A stretch of DNA of 64,000 nt from RGIG8700 sp045648505 (GTDB lineage: Bacteria; Bacillota; Clostridia; RGIG6154), in the NCBI GenBank assembly GCA_045648505.1, contig JAZROD010000019.1, positions 9,390 through 73,389 of the forward strand, written 5' to 3'. The translations under genes were made by a program, and so were the position numbers. Within the stretch, counting starts at the first letter, position 1, and every line of letters starts with the position of its first letter. The notes below the pieces were generated by a model that saw nothing but the letters and a program-made list of their open reading frames with translations, had not been told where the DNA came from and made no database searches. This document shows positions 50,305-57,944 of this stretch, one piece after another.

Positions 50305-50631
50305 TTATTTTTTACACGTGATAACATAATTATCATATCTTACTAACTCTATCATTTCATCGCTTTCAATAATAGTGTAATCTGCCTGTGCATCTTCATA
50401 TTTTAGCGAAATTACATCTCCATCAATTTTCCATTCAAAATTGGTCTTATACCCATTTAGTATATCGTATCCTGTTCCATCCTCTTCAAAATCATATATA
50501 ACAACCTTATCTCCAAAGTAATCACAAGTCCATTTTCTCTCAACTAAATAATCTTCAAAATTCTTTCCACAACCTGATAACAACATTATCAAAGCCATTA
50601 CAACAATACCAACGTTAAAAAACTTTTTCAT
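50305..50631 (-). CDS. Small lipoprotein
   Basis: 108 residues; signal peptide with lipobox MLLSGCGK. The mature part is beta-rich and acidic (KVVIYDFEEDGTGYDI, DYTIIESDEMIELVRYDNY), like the small lipocalin-type lipoproteins of Clostridia. Cargo of element 2. Confidence 0.7.
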   Translation of the reverse strand: MKKFFNVGIVVMALIMLLSGCGKNFEDYLVERKWTCDYFGDKVVIYDFEEDGTGYDILNGYKTNFEWKIDGDVISLKYEDAQADYTIIESDEMIELVRYDNYVITCKK

Positions 50632-50668
50632 AATTCTGTTCTCCTTTTCATTTGTAACTTTTTATAAT

Positions 50669-51493
50669 TTACATAACTACATCTGTAAATGCAAGTGTGT
50701 ATGTTCCAGGCGCAAGTTTACTTGTATTAGTTATATATATGCTTTCAGAAAATTTTTCATTAAGATTAATGTTATGCTTTGTAATCATTCCTGACCCCAC
50801 AACGACATTAGAACTATCATATAACTTCCAATTCATAGTGCAGTTCATAGATGTACCACCTTTAAAATCAAAGGTTTTTTCACATAGCAAATCAAGAATA
50901 ATCTTTTCAGATGTAACATTTACTTTTGCTTCTCTTATTGTGCAGGTTGAATATTTATCGCCTCTGCTACCTATCCAATGTACATCTTGTGGCAAGCTAT
51001 TTTTTAATACAACTGATATACCTGGCTTATTCTCCTTAGTGGTCGATGCTTGTGTTTCATCTGTTTTCTTTTCAACCACATTAACTTTACATCTATTAGT
51101 TGTATCATTCATACCACATTCAACAAATATATATGTAGTTCCTTCTGATAATGCTCTAAATGATTGAAAACCTGGTTCATCAGTATTTACATATCCCTTA
51201 TTAGGGTCCCAATCTCCGCCATATCTCAATATATGGGTATCCGTTGTCTCTCTTTCACCGTTCTCTTTTTGATAATAAAAGAGTGGTCTTTTTTTATTTT
51301 TGGGAGAATATTCAATTTGGAATTCTTCGCCTAATTCAACAGTTATTTCTTCAGGTGATATTACCCAATTTATAATCTCATCAGGTTCAGGTTCATTAGA
51401 AACATTTGTACTTTCTGTATTACTACAAGAAATAAGTGTTAATGAAATAAGTAAACATATGCATACTGTTATTAATTTTTTTGTGTTTTTCAT
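50669..51493 (-). CDS. Lipoprotein with Ig-like domain
   Basis: 274 residues; lipobox LTLISCSN. N-terminal Big-type region (WVISPEEITVELGEEFQIEY, ALSEGTTYIFVECGMN), a linker, then a C-terminal beta sandwich (REAKVNVTSEKIILDLLCEK, YITNTSKLAPGTYTLAFTD). Surface-exposed; function unknown. Preceded by a hairpin terminator only a few bases before its RBS. Confidence 0.7.
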   Translation of the reverse strand: MKNTKKLITVCICLLISLTLISCSNTESTNVSNEPEPDEIINWVISPEEITVELGEEFQIEYSPKNKKRPLFYYQKENGERETTDTHILRYGGDWDPNKGYVNTDEPGFQSFRALSEGTTYIFVECGMNDTTNRCKVNVVEKKTDETQASTTKENKPGISVVLKNSLPQDVHWIGSRGDKYSTCTIREAKVNVTSEKIILDLLCEKTFDFKGGTSMNCTMNWKLYDSSNVVVGSGMITKHNINLNEKFSESIYITNTSKLAPGTYTLAFTDVVM

Positions 51494-51511
51494 AGTAATT
51501 CTCCTTGTATT

Positions 51512-51660
51512 AAAAAATGCGTGGGCATTTGCCCACGCACGAAAAACGAGGCAATGCTCCTGTTGTCACGCAGTTCACTATTCCTACATCGTATGGAAAA
51601 TGATAAGCAAGCCTGCGTTTTTACCAACGCAAGCCACACAATATAAGAATAACATATTAA
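51512..51660 (-). ncRNA. Structured leader or small RNA ending in a terminator
   Basis: Minus strand: several hairpins (GCTTGCGT/ACGCAGGC-type near 51605-51640), then TGCGTGGGCA-AA-TGCCCACGCA (51518-51539) followed by TTTTTT, only a few bases before the SD (complement of 51500-51507) of the lipoprotein gene. Either an attenuated leader (riboswitch-like) or an independent small RNA. I could not match it to a known class. Confidence 0.5.
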
Positions 51661-52030
51661 ACTACGTGACTAATATATTTTAACATAAAATTTATCCCTT
51701 TTCAATACTTTTACAAATATTTACCTGATAAAACAAAAAACAACCGTACTGACTACGGTTGCTTTATACAAAATTCCCAGCCACCCACCCTTGCAAAATA
51801 CCCAACAGATACAATTCCCATTTGATTAAGAGTTGTTTAAGAATGTTAAGTTGTATTATTATTTTATACTAGTATATATACCTCTCTATATTAATAACAA
51901 CGACACTGTCTAAATTTATGTCCAATTTAAAATTTTTTCAAAAATATTTTTCAAAATCATACTTTTCTGTGCTATTACTGAAAATAAAATTTTTAAAATT
52001 TTTTAACAGAGCAAAATAGTATAGAACACA
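51661..52030. other. Gene-free right end of element 2
   Basis: About 370 AT-rich bases without a supported gene. Contains the terminator hairpin CAACCGTA-CTGAC-TACGGTTG with a T-rich tail (51741-51768), pointing rightward, and the attP arm GAGCAAAAT (52009-52017). Confidence 0.65.
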
Positions 52031-52050
52031 GGCACGGAGGAAATGGCTCA
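52008..52050. other. attR of element 2
   Basis: Arm GAGCAAAAT (52009-52017), 13 bases, GG (52031-52032), then cotJC. Joining GG here to the exon 2 side gives GAC-ATC-GGC-ACG-GAG-GAA, the conserved DIGTEE of CotJC. Confidence 0.88.
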
Positions 52051-52417
52051 TCAAGAAATCATTTGCACTATGGTAAGACAGCTTTTAAAAGGTGCAACAA
52101 GAGAACAAATAAAAGCTGCGTATGGTGATGCTTATGTTGACCACGGCATTGGAGCATATCCGATGTCTGCATCAGGTGACCCATTCTCCGCAGCAACACT
52201 TCAGGTAACATCTGACCCCATAACAGACCTTTCAGAAGACATGGGCGCAGAACAAAAAGCAAGAGCAACATACGAATATTTAATGGACCTCTGTGACGAT
52301 TACGATGTTCTTGAGCCACTGAAATTTCTTCGCGAACGCGAAGTAATCCATTTCCAGCGCTTTGGTGAAGCGTTAAACAATATTCAATGTATGATGAACA
52401 GTAAGAAATATTTTTAG
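52033..52417 (+). CDS. cotJC: CotJC exon 3 (C-terminal two thirds)
   Basis: After completion of the Gly codon it encodes TEEMAHQEIICTMVRQL with the EExxH metal-ligand motif of manganese catalases, then EDMGAEQKARATYEYLMDL, and the second ligand motif FLREREVIHFQRFGEAL, ending SKKYF. A stand-alone frame from ATG 52043 would lack the first helix and the first Glu ligands and is probably inert; GGAGG lies only two bases before that ATG. Confidence 0.95.
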
Positions 52418-52432
52418 CATTTTGACTATATT

Positions 52433-52466
52433 AAAAGAGAGCTCAAATTGAGCTCTCTTTTTAATA
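52433..52466 (+). terminator. Terminator of the cotJ operon
   Basis: AAAAGAGAGCTC and GAGCTCTCTTTT pair around AAATT, followed by TTAAT. It marks the 3' end of the rejoined operon. Confidence 0.88.
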
Positions 52467-52479
52467 ATTCTGTTCTTCT

Positions 52480-52790
52480 TTATTTACCGTAGTATGCGTT
52501 AAGATACATTTGTTTAAGTTCGCTCATTAGCGGGTATCTTGGATTAGCACCTATGCATTGGTCATCAAAAGCCTGTTCAACCATTTTGTCCAGATTTTCA
52601 AGAAACACATTTTCATCAATGCCATAATCTTTGATGGTTGCTTTAATACCGATTTTTGTTTTCGTTCCTTGATTAACTGTATAAGACCTTCCATCTTTTC
52701 ATTATCTGTACTTCCTTAAACACCAAGATGCTCTGCTATTTTTTAATACCATAAGCTTTGTCTTCTTCTATAATTCCGTGTGAAATGTTG
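52480..52790 (-). pseudogene. Remnant of iron-type alcohol dehydrogenase (AdhE-like C-terminus)
   Basis: Minus strand: KIGIKATIKDYGIDENVFLE, NLDKMVEQAFDDQCIGANPR, then YPLMSELKQMYLNAYYGK and a stop at 52480, the C-terminal end of AdhE or Fe-dependent alcohol dehydrogenases. Further upstream, pieces in other frames (EKMEGLIQLIKE; YGIKK, IAEHLGV) show at least two frameshifts; the N-terminal part is absent. Confidence 0.8.
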
Positions 52791-52885
52791 CTAATTATCA
52801 AGAATTATGTTAATTTTGATAATTTTTGATATATATTGCATATTTTAAATTTAAATCGAATAGACTTTGAAAAAGGAGACAACCA

Positions 52886-53554
52886 ATGGATGAAATTTGT
52901 GTTTTAATTGCGCAAAAAAAGAGAAAAGGCTTTAAAAGATATGTATACCAAAGAAAAGTTATAAACGAATTCAATGTTGCACTTAACATCTACACCATTT
53001 ATTGCCCTAAATCAGCATTTACAAGCCGAAGGGTAAAAAAAATCACATCTTCTTATAATTTTGTTTATACCAATGATTTAACATTAAGAAAGTACAGTAA
53101 AGGAAACGAAGAATCTCTTTTGAACTATCTCCCCCGCCTTTCTGTTAAAAAGCTTACAGACAGAGCCAATTTTGACATTTCAAAAGAAATTGTGGGGATT
53201 GTTATAAAAAGCAGAAAACTTGTTAATATTAATTTTCTGTCAGGACTTTTAAAAAATGTAAAATACATCAGCGTATATAACTCATCTTCGGATATAAACA
53301 ACATTTTTATGGAAGCAACAGGCTTATGTGCTGTCAGCGGTAAAAACCACGATGAGAGATTTACTGTTGTTTTAGACGATAATGTCTCTTTTTATATTGA
53401 CGGTGAAACTTTCACAGATGTAACCTTATCAACTCATCGCCTTTTTAAAGATAAAGATTTTCCTGCAGATGAGATATTAAAAGATTTATTGAAACGCCCT
53501 GACGCTGAAAAGATTATTGAAAATTCTGGTCTTTCCATAATAAATTTCCATTGA
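52886..53554 (+). CDS. Hypothetical protein of the host
   Basis: 222 residues, no signal peptide or membrane helix; SD AAGGAG eight bases before the ATG. Patterns: AQKKRKGFKRYVYQRKVINE, FLSGLLKNVKYISVYNSSSD, KDFPADEILKDLLKRPDAEK. Not recognised. It stands directly upstream of the greA promoter on the same strand. Confidence 0.7.
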   Translation: MDEICVLIAQKKRKGFKRYVYQRKVINEFNVALNIYTIYCPKSAFTSRRVKKITSSYNFVYTNDLTLRKYSKGNEESLLNYLPRLSVKKLTDRANFDISKEIVGIVIKSRKLVNINFLSGLLKNVKYISVYNSSSDINNIFMEATGLCAVSGKNHDERFTVVLDDNVSFYIDGETFTDVTLSTHRLFKDKDFPADEILKDLLKRPDAEKIIENSGLSIINFH

Positions 53555-53555
53555 C

Positions 53556-53584
53556 TTGACAAAAGCGACTAAATTCAGTATAAT
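53556..53584 (+). promoter_or_regulatory. Consensus promoter of greA
   Basis: TTGACA (53556-53561), 17 bases, TATAAT (53579-53584). It overlaps the end of the preceding gene's stop region. Confidence 0.88.
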
Positions 53585-53627
53585 ATATAAAGTTATAATA
53601 AAGAAAAAGGAGAATTAAATAAAAGAT

Positions 53628-54101
53628 ATGGCTAAACAGGTAGAATTAACCAAAGAGGGATACGATAAGCTCGTTGCTGATCTTGAACATTACAAAACAG
53701 TTGTAAGAAAAGAAGTTTCAGAAAAGCTCAAGCTTGCAAGATCTTACGGTGACCTTTCTGAAAATTCAGAATATGATGAAGCTAAAGATTATCAGGCAAG
53801 AGTTGAAGCAAAAATTGCAGAGCTTGAAAATTCAATCAAAAATGCAGTTATTATTGATACATCAAGCAACGACAGTTCAGAAATAAGATTCGGCTCAACA
53901 GTTAGAGTTTATGACAGAGAATTTGAAGAAGAGCTTGAATACAAAATTGTTGGACCAAAGGAAGTTGACCCAAGAAATTTCAAAATTTCAAGCGAAGCTC
54001 CTGTTGGTAAAGCAATGATCGGGAAAAAGGTTGGCGACATTGTTGAAGTTAAAACCGAAACAGGCGATGTTATAGAATACGAAGTTTTAGAAATAAAATA
54101 A
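53628..54101 (+). CDS. greA: Transcription elongation factor GreA
   Basis: 157 residues, normal length. N-terminal coiled coil with the acidic tip GDLSENSEYDEAKDY, which reaches into RNA polymerase to stimulate cleavage of backtracked transcripts, and a C-terminal FKBP-like domain (IVGPKEVDPRNFKISSEAPV, KVGDIVEV). The best SD AAGGAG (53607-53612) is 15 bases before the ATG, longer than usual; no closer start fits. Confidence 0.97.
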   Translation: MAKQVELTKEGYDKLVADLEHYKTVVRKEVSEKLKLARSYGDLSENSEYDEAKDYQARVEAKIAELENSIKNAVIIDTSSNDSSEIRFGSTVRVYDREFEEELEYKIVGPKEVDPRNFKISSEAPVGKAMIGKKVGDIVEVKTETGDVIEYEVLEIK

Positions 54102-54102
54102 A

Positions 54103-54165
54103 AGAAAAGCCTCACAATGTGAAGTGAACCCCATTTAGTTCACAATGTGAGGTTTTTCTTTTATT
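54103..54165. terminator. Terminator between greA and the convergent PHP gene
   Basis: CCTCACAATGTGAA (54110-54123) and TTCACAATGTGAGG (54139-54152) pair with one mismatch; T run after, A run before, so it can serve both strands. Confidence 0.88.
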
Positions 54166-54861
54166 TTATGTATTATTTTTAATTAATGGATTGTTTTCAC
54201 AAAATGTATAAAGCTTTCCTGCCCTGTATTTTTCTATGAAATCTTGTTCGTCTATGACCGGAGTCTCAGACTGCATACCACCGAGCAAAGGATGCTCCTC
54301 TGCACTATGATTGTCAGATCCTGCAAACTCTGAAAGTTCATAATGTTTGGCATACATAGCCGCAAGTTCTGTGCCCTGACCTTCTCTGTTGGTATTGTAA
54401 ACTTCAACACCTTCAACATGATACGGAAAAATTCTTATGCTTCTTTTTGACTTCATCTGCCGAAAAGGATGTGCGTGAATTATAAGTCCACCAGCCTCTT
54501 TCATAAGCGAAAGCTTATCCAATATATCAAGATTCATAAAATCGGGGTTTTGCAAAAAGAATTCTCTCCCTATTCCGTAAACAAGAAAATCTGCTCCCTG
54601 ATCCCCCATTTCAAAACCTGAAAACACTTTTAATCCTATTCTTTTTCCTATTTCCTGACTTTTTTCCACATCATCAAAATATGTATTTGTTTTGCTTTCG
54701 TATGTAATACCATCCTGGCCCACATTTTTAAAGCCGAAATGGTTTGTTATAAAAACACCGTCATAGCCCAAATCCTTATAAAATTTAAGTGAAGATTCTG
54801 CGTCAGAAATAGCGCATTTGCTTATAGGCAACATATGTAAATGGGTTTCGTACTTATACAT
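54166..54861 (-). CDS. PHP-domain phosphoesterase
   Basis: 231 residues. Metal-binding motifs of the PHP fold in order: ETHLHMLP (residues 6-13), FITNHFGF, a Glu-containing FSGFEMGDQG, LIIHAHPFRQ, and AGSDNHSAEEHPL. Such proteins hydrolyse phosphate esters, for example histidinol phosphate or nucleotides; the substrate is not deducible. Lies with two SGNH hydrolases and an aminotransferase on the same strand. Confidence 0.88.
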   Translation of the reverse strand: MYKYETHLHMLPISKCAISDAESSLKFYKDLGYDGVFITNHFGFKNVGQDGITYESKTNTYFDDVEKSQEIGKRIGLKVFSGFEMGDQGADFLVYGIGREFFLQNPDFMNLDILDKLSLMKEAGGLIIHAHPFRQMKSKRSIRIFPYHVEGVEVYNTNREGQGTELAAMYAKHYELSEFAGSDNHSAEEHPLLGGMQSETPVIDEQDFIEKYRAGKLYTFCENNPLIKNNT

Positions 54862-54891
54862 CTATCTCGCCTTTCTTTCCATAGTAATAAT

Positions 54892-55536
54892 TCATTTAAT
54901 TTTAAGGAATGCTTCTTCAAGTCTGTCTGCAATTAATTTGTGTCCTGCAGGGGTTGGGTGTACTCCGTCCACAAGCCACACATCATTTCCGTATTTTTTG
55001 CCCAGCATTTCAAATTCTTCTTTTAACGGAACAAAAGATAAGTCATACTTCTTGGCAATTCTTTTAACAATTTCTGCGCGTACAATAATTTCCTTTTCAA
55101 ACCTTTCCCAATGGACATCTGTTCCCGGACTGCCCCAAGGTGGTGTTGTTCCTTTTAAAACAAATGGCTCTATAAGAATAATTTTAATATCAGGAAGAGC
55201 TTCTTTAACTTCCTCTATAAGCATACAGTATATTTTTTCAAACTTTTCTGCATCAACGCCATTCTGACTCAAATATTCGTGCCATATATCGTTAATGCCT
55301 ATAAGCAGACTCATATAATCAGGCTTTAAATTGATTATATCACACTTAATTCTCTGATAAAGGTCTACTATTCTGTCTCCCGAAATTCCTTTGTTATAAA
55401 CCAAAAATTCTCCAGGGAATTTACTTGTGATACTTCCTGCCATCATAACTGCATAGCCTTTGCCGAAGTCTGTATCCCACACTCTGTCACGACTTGCATC
55501 TGTTATGGAATCGCCCTGAAATAAGAATGTTTTCAT
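54892..55536 (-). CDS. SGNH/GDSL hydrolase (lysophospholipase L1-like)
   Basis: 214 residues. Block I FQGDSITDASRD (nucleophile Ser10), Gly block YNKGISGDR, Asn block LLIGINDIWHE, and DGVHPTPAGHKLIA with the catalytic Asp/His. Cytoplasmic, no signal peptide. Probably an esterase acting on acetylated sugars or lipids. SD AAGGAG precedes the ATG. Followed by the PHP gene 30 bases on. Confidence 0.92.
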   Translation of the reverse strand: MKTFLFQGDSITDASRDRVWDTDFGKGYAVMMAGSITSKFPGEFLVYNKGISGDRIVDLYQRIKCDIINLKPDYMSLLIGINDIWHEYLSQNGVDAEKFEKIYCMLIEEVKEALPDIKIILIEPFVLKGTTPPWGSPGTDVHWERFEKEIIVRAEIVKRIAKKYDLSFVPLKEEFEMLGKKYGNDVWLVDGVHPTPAGHKLIADRLEEAFLKIK

Positions 55537-55546
55537 TTTGTTCTCC

Positions 55547-56620
55547 TTATTTAATTTTCTTTAAACCAAGTGCTTCTTCGAGAACTTCTGCAATTTTAGT
55601 TGCCATTGCGAAAAGTCCCAGTGAGTTTGGATGGCTATCATCTGCAACACAGTCATCGTAGCCGAAATCGTCATAGAAATGTCCGCCGTCTAAGAAATAC
55701 ACATTTTCGCCTCTTGCTTTGGCGTTGTTATATGTATTCAAAATGATTTCTCTTCTTTCCATTGCTTCCTCATAAGGAATTTCGTGGAAGTGAGGTCTTG
55801 TTATCATAACAATCGGCAAATCTTTGTTTGCTTCTCTTACGATTTTATAGAAATTTTCGTGTGTTTCTCTTAAATGCTCTGGGGTTGGTGCATTATGGTC
55901 ATAATCAAGCACAAATGCACACATATCAAGATTTTTGATATATTCTGCAAAGGTTGCTTCCCCTTTTGCACTGCCTGAAAAACCTAGATTTACAAAATCG
56001 ATGTCATACATTCTTGAAATAATTGAAGGATATGGCATTCCTGCTCTTGCACCGTGTGCACCGTGTACTATTGAAGAGCCGTAAAACACAATTGGTTTTT
56101 CATAAGTATATGGATCCGCTTCTTTAATATAAGCATCTTCATTAACACCAATATAGATATTGTCAATTCCTGACATATAAGGAGCATAGAAAATATACTC
56201 TCTTTCTTTGGCATCTTTGATCTCTCTGCTGATTTTAAAGGTTCTGTCTTCGTCCATATCACCAGGTCTGTATGTATGCACAAGAGTTTGCTTTCCGTTT
56301 TCTCTTGCATAAAGGTCAAAGCCTGCATTTGCCTGATTAAATACTTTTACACCGTCCCAGGGAATTCTGAATTTAACTGCAATTTTGTTTGCATTGGTTT
56401 TAAATGCAAATCTTACTCCTGCAGGATGGTTGTACATGGCAGTAACTCCGCCGTTTACTGTTAATGCAACTGATCTTGGAAGTCTTCCGTATGAATTATA
56501 TTCAGCATCATACATACCACCGTGAACCTTTACAGGTTTGGTTTCAGGAGAAAAGAATTTAAGTCCGTCTCCCTCAAAACCGTCTCCAAGCATATTTTTA
56601 TCAATTTTTGTAATATCCAT
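55547..56620 (-). CDS. SGNH hydrolase with N-terminal sandwich domain
   Basis: 357 residues from ATG 56620 (GGGTG seven bases upstream; the frame opens at GTG 56629). N-terminal beta-sandwich (residues 1-165, HPAGVRFAFKTNANKIAVKF, YIFYAPYMSGIDNIYIGV) and C-terminal SGNH domain: VFYGSSIVHGAHG, NLGFSGSAKGE, DDSHPNSLG. Similar two-domain esterases remove acetyl groups from polysaccharides. Starts as the aminotransferase ends, so likely one operon. The pseudogene at 2852-3441 is a relative. Confidence 0.88.
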   Translation of the reverse strand: MDITKIDKNMLGDGFEGDGLKFFSPETKPVKVHGGMYDAEYNSYGRLPRSVALTVNGGVTAMYNHPAGVRFAFKTNANKIAVKFRIPWDGVKVFNQANAGFDLYARENGKQTLVHTYRPGDMDEDRTFKISREIKDAKEREYIFYAPYMSGIDNIYIGVNEDAYIKEADPYTYEKPIVFYGSSIVHGAHGARAGMPYPSIISRMYDIDFVNLGFSGSAKGEATFAEYIKNLDMCAFVLDYDHNAPTPEHLRETHENFYKIVREANKDLPIVMITRPHFHEIPYEEAMERREIILNTYNNAKARGENVYFLDGGHFYDDFGYDDCVADDSHPNSLGLFAMATKIAEVLEEALGLKKIK

Positions 56621-56621
56621 A

Positions 56622-57815
56622 TTATTCACCCATTATTTTCTTTAATGCATTACCGAGTATTTTAATACCCTCTTTAATTCTTTCATCTGTCATAGTTGAG
56701 AAGTTAAGTCTGAATGCAGAACATTTTGCTTCCATATCAACCATAAATGTTGCACCAGGAACGAATACCACTTTTTCTTTCATACATTCTTTTGCAACTT
56801 CTTTTGTGTCATATTCACCGTGCATATCACACCATATGAAAAGTCCGCCCTTTGGTACTGTGTAAGTAACTTTTTCAGGGAAATGCTCTTTCATTGCTTC
56901 AATCATAACAGAGCATCTGTGAGCATAAAGCTTTCTGTTTTCTTTAATATAATCATCAAGGTTATATTTTGTCAAGAATTCATAAACCATAAGCTGTGGA
57001 AGTATACTTGTGTGAACATCTGAAATCTGTTTACCTACTGCAATTTTAGCAATTAATTCTGTTGGTGCTACGATATAACCAACACGAAGTCCGGGAGCAA
57101 TAACCTTTGAGAATGAGCCTGAATATGCAACATTTAAGCCTGTATCCATAGATTTGATTGTTGGGATTTTGTTGCCATCAAATGTAAGCTCACCGTATGG
57201 GTTATCTTCAATAACTAAAATATTATTTTTCTTTGCAATTTCAAGAACTGCTTTTCTCTTTTCAAGAGACATTGTTTCCCCTGATGGATTCTGGAAGGTT
57301 GGAATTACATAAAGAATTTTAATGTTTTCATTCTCTGCAATTACCTTTTCAAGTGTTTCAGGAGAAATACCGTCTTTTTCAACCGGTACGCCAACAAGCT
57401 TTGCATTATAAGAACGAAATGCATTTGTTGCACCGATAAAGCTTGGTTCTTCAACAATAACTGTATCGCCTTCGTTAACAAGGGCTTTTGTAATAAGCTC
57501 TATTCCCTGCTGACCACCTGATGTAATCATAATGTCGTTGCCTTCAAAAGAGATGTTTTCTTTTTCAGCAAGCATTTCTTTTATTTTTTCTTTTAAAGGA
57601 GCATAACCCTCTGTTACTCCGTACTGAAGTGAAAGTATTGGGTTTTCTGTTAAAAGCTTATTTGCAATTTCTGCAAGCTCTTTGTTTGGGAAAAGCTCCG
57701 GTGCAGGATTTCCACCTGCCAAAGATATATATGATGGGTCTCCTGCAACTTTGAAGATTTCTCTTATTGCAGAGCCTTTCATTTTACTCATTCTGTCTGA
57801 TATAATAAATTCCAT
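56622..57815 (-). CDS. PLP-dependent aminotransferase, class I/II (2-aminoadipate type)
   Basis: 397 residues. PLP lysine K237 in AYSGSFSKVIAPGLRVGYI; also PTFQNPSGETMS (Asn176), EDNPYGELTF (Asp204, Tyr207), and SFRLNFS-type Arg near the C-terminus for carboxylate binding. The N-terminus (SDRMSKMKGSAIREIFKVAG) is that of the LysN/MocR-related aminotransferases without the GntR domain. Substrate not deducible; aromatic or 2-amino acids are likely. Confidence 0.9.
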   Translation of the reverse strand: MEFIISDRMSKMKGSAIREIFKVAGDPSYISLAGGNPAPELFPNKELAEIANKLLTENPILSLQYGVTEGYAPLKEKIKEMLAEKENISFEGNDIMITSGGQQGIELITKALVNEGDTVIVEEPSFIGATNAFRSYNAKLVGVPVEKDGISPETLEKVIAENENIKILYVIPTFQNPSGETMSLEKRKAVLEIAKKNNILVIEDNPYGELTFDGNKIPTIKSMDTGLNVAYSGSFSKVIAPGLRVGYIVAPTELIAKIAVGKQISDVHTSILPQLMVYEFLTKYNLDDYIKENRKLYAHRCSVMIEAMKEHFPEKVTYTVPKGGLFIWCDMHGEYDTKEVAKECMKEKVVFVPGATFMVDMEAKCSAFRLNFSTMTDERIKEGIKILGNALKKIMGE

Positions 57816-57835
57816 AATATTCTTCCTTTCTTACG

Positions 57836-57931
57836 CCTGAAGAAATTTTTCTCAGACTGTGCATTTGCTGAGCGTAGTGTACTTTGTGTACATAAGCGAA
57901 TGCAAAGGTGCAGTATGGGGAAAATTTAGTT
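57836..57931. repeat. Long imperfect inverted repeat between prmA and the aminotransferase
   Basis: GCCTGAAGAAATTTTTC (57836 on) is mirrored by GAAAATTTAGTTCAGGC (ending about 57931); inside, GCATTTGC pairs with GCAAAGGTGC-type sequence and GTGTACTTTGTGTACAT folds on itself. The whole 96-base interval can form one long hairpin; no coding potential. Confidence 0.7.
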
Positions 57932-57944
57932 CAGGCTCACTAAT

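Larger units (their letters stand above)
44834..52032. mobile_element. Element 2: non-phage serine-recombinase element in cotJC, 7,199 bp
   Basis: Bounded by GG-centred attL/attR with matching ATTTTGCTC arms. All eight genes read leftward: large serine recombinase, a 71-residue protein, a small resolvase, a degenerate resolvase paralogue, a 170-residue protein, a membrane protein and two lipoproteins. No virion, replication or conjugation genes are visible, so it resembles the small non-phage element known in gerE of Bacillus cereus more than a prophage. Confidence 0.9.

Noticed and set aside
52043..52417. Exon 3 as an independent 124-residue gene
   Set aside because: GGAGG is only two bases before the ATG, it lacks the N-terminal helix and first ligands, and the GG joint gives an exact full-length CotJC.
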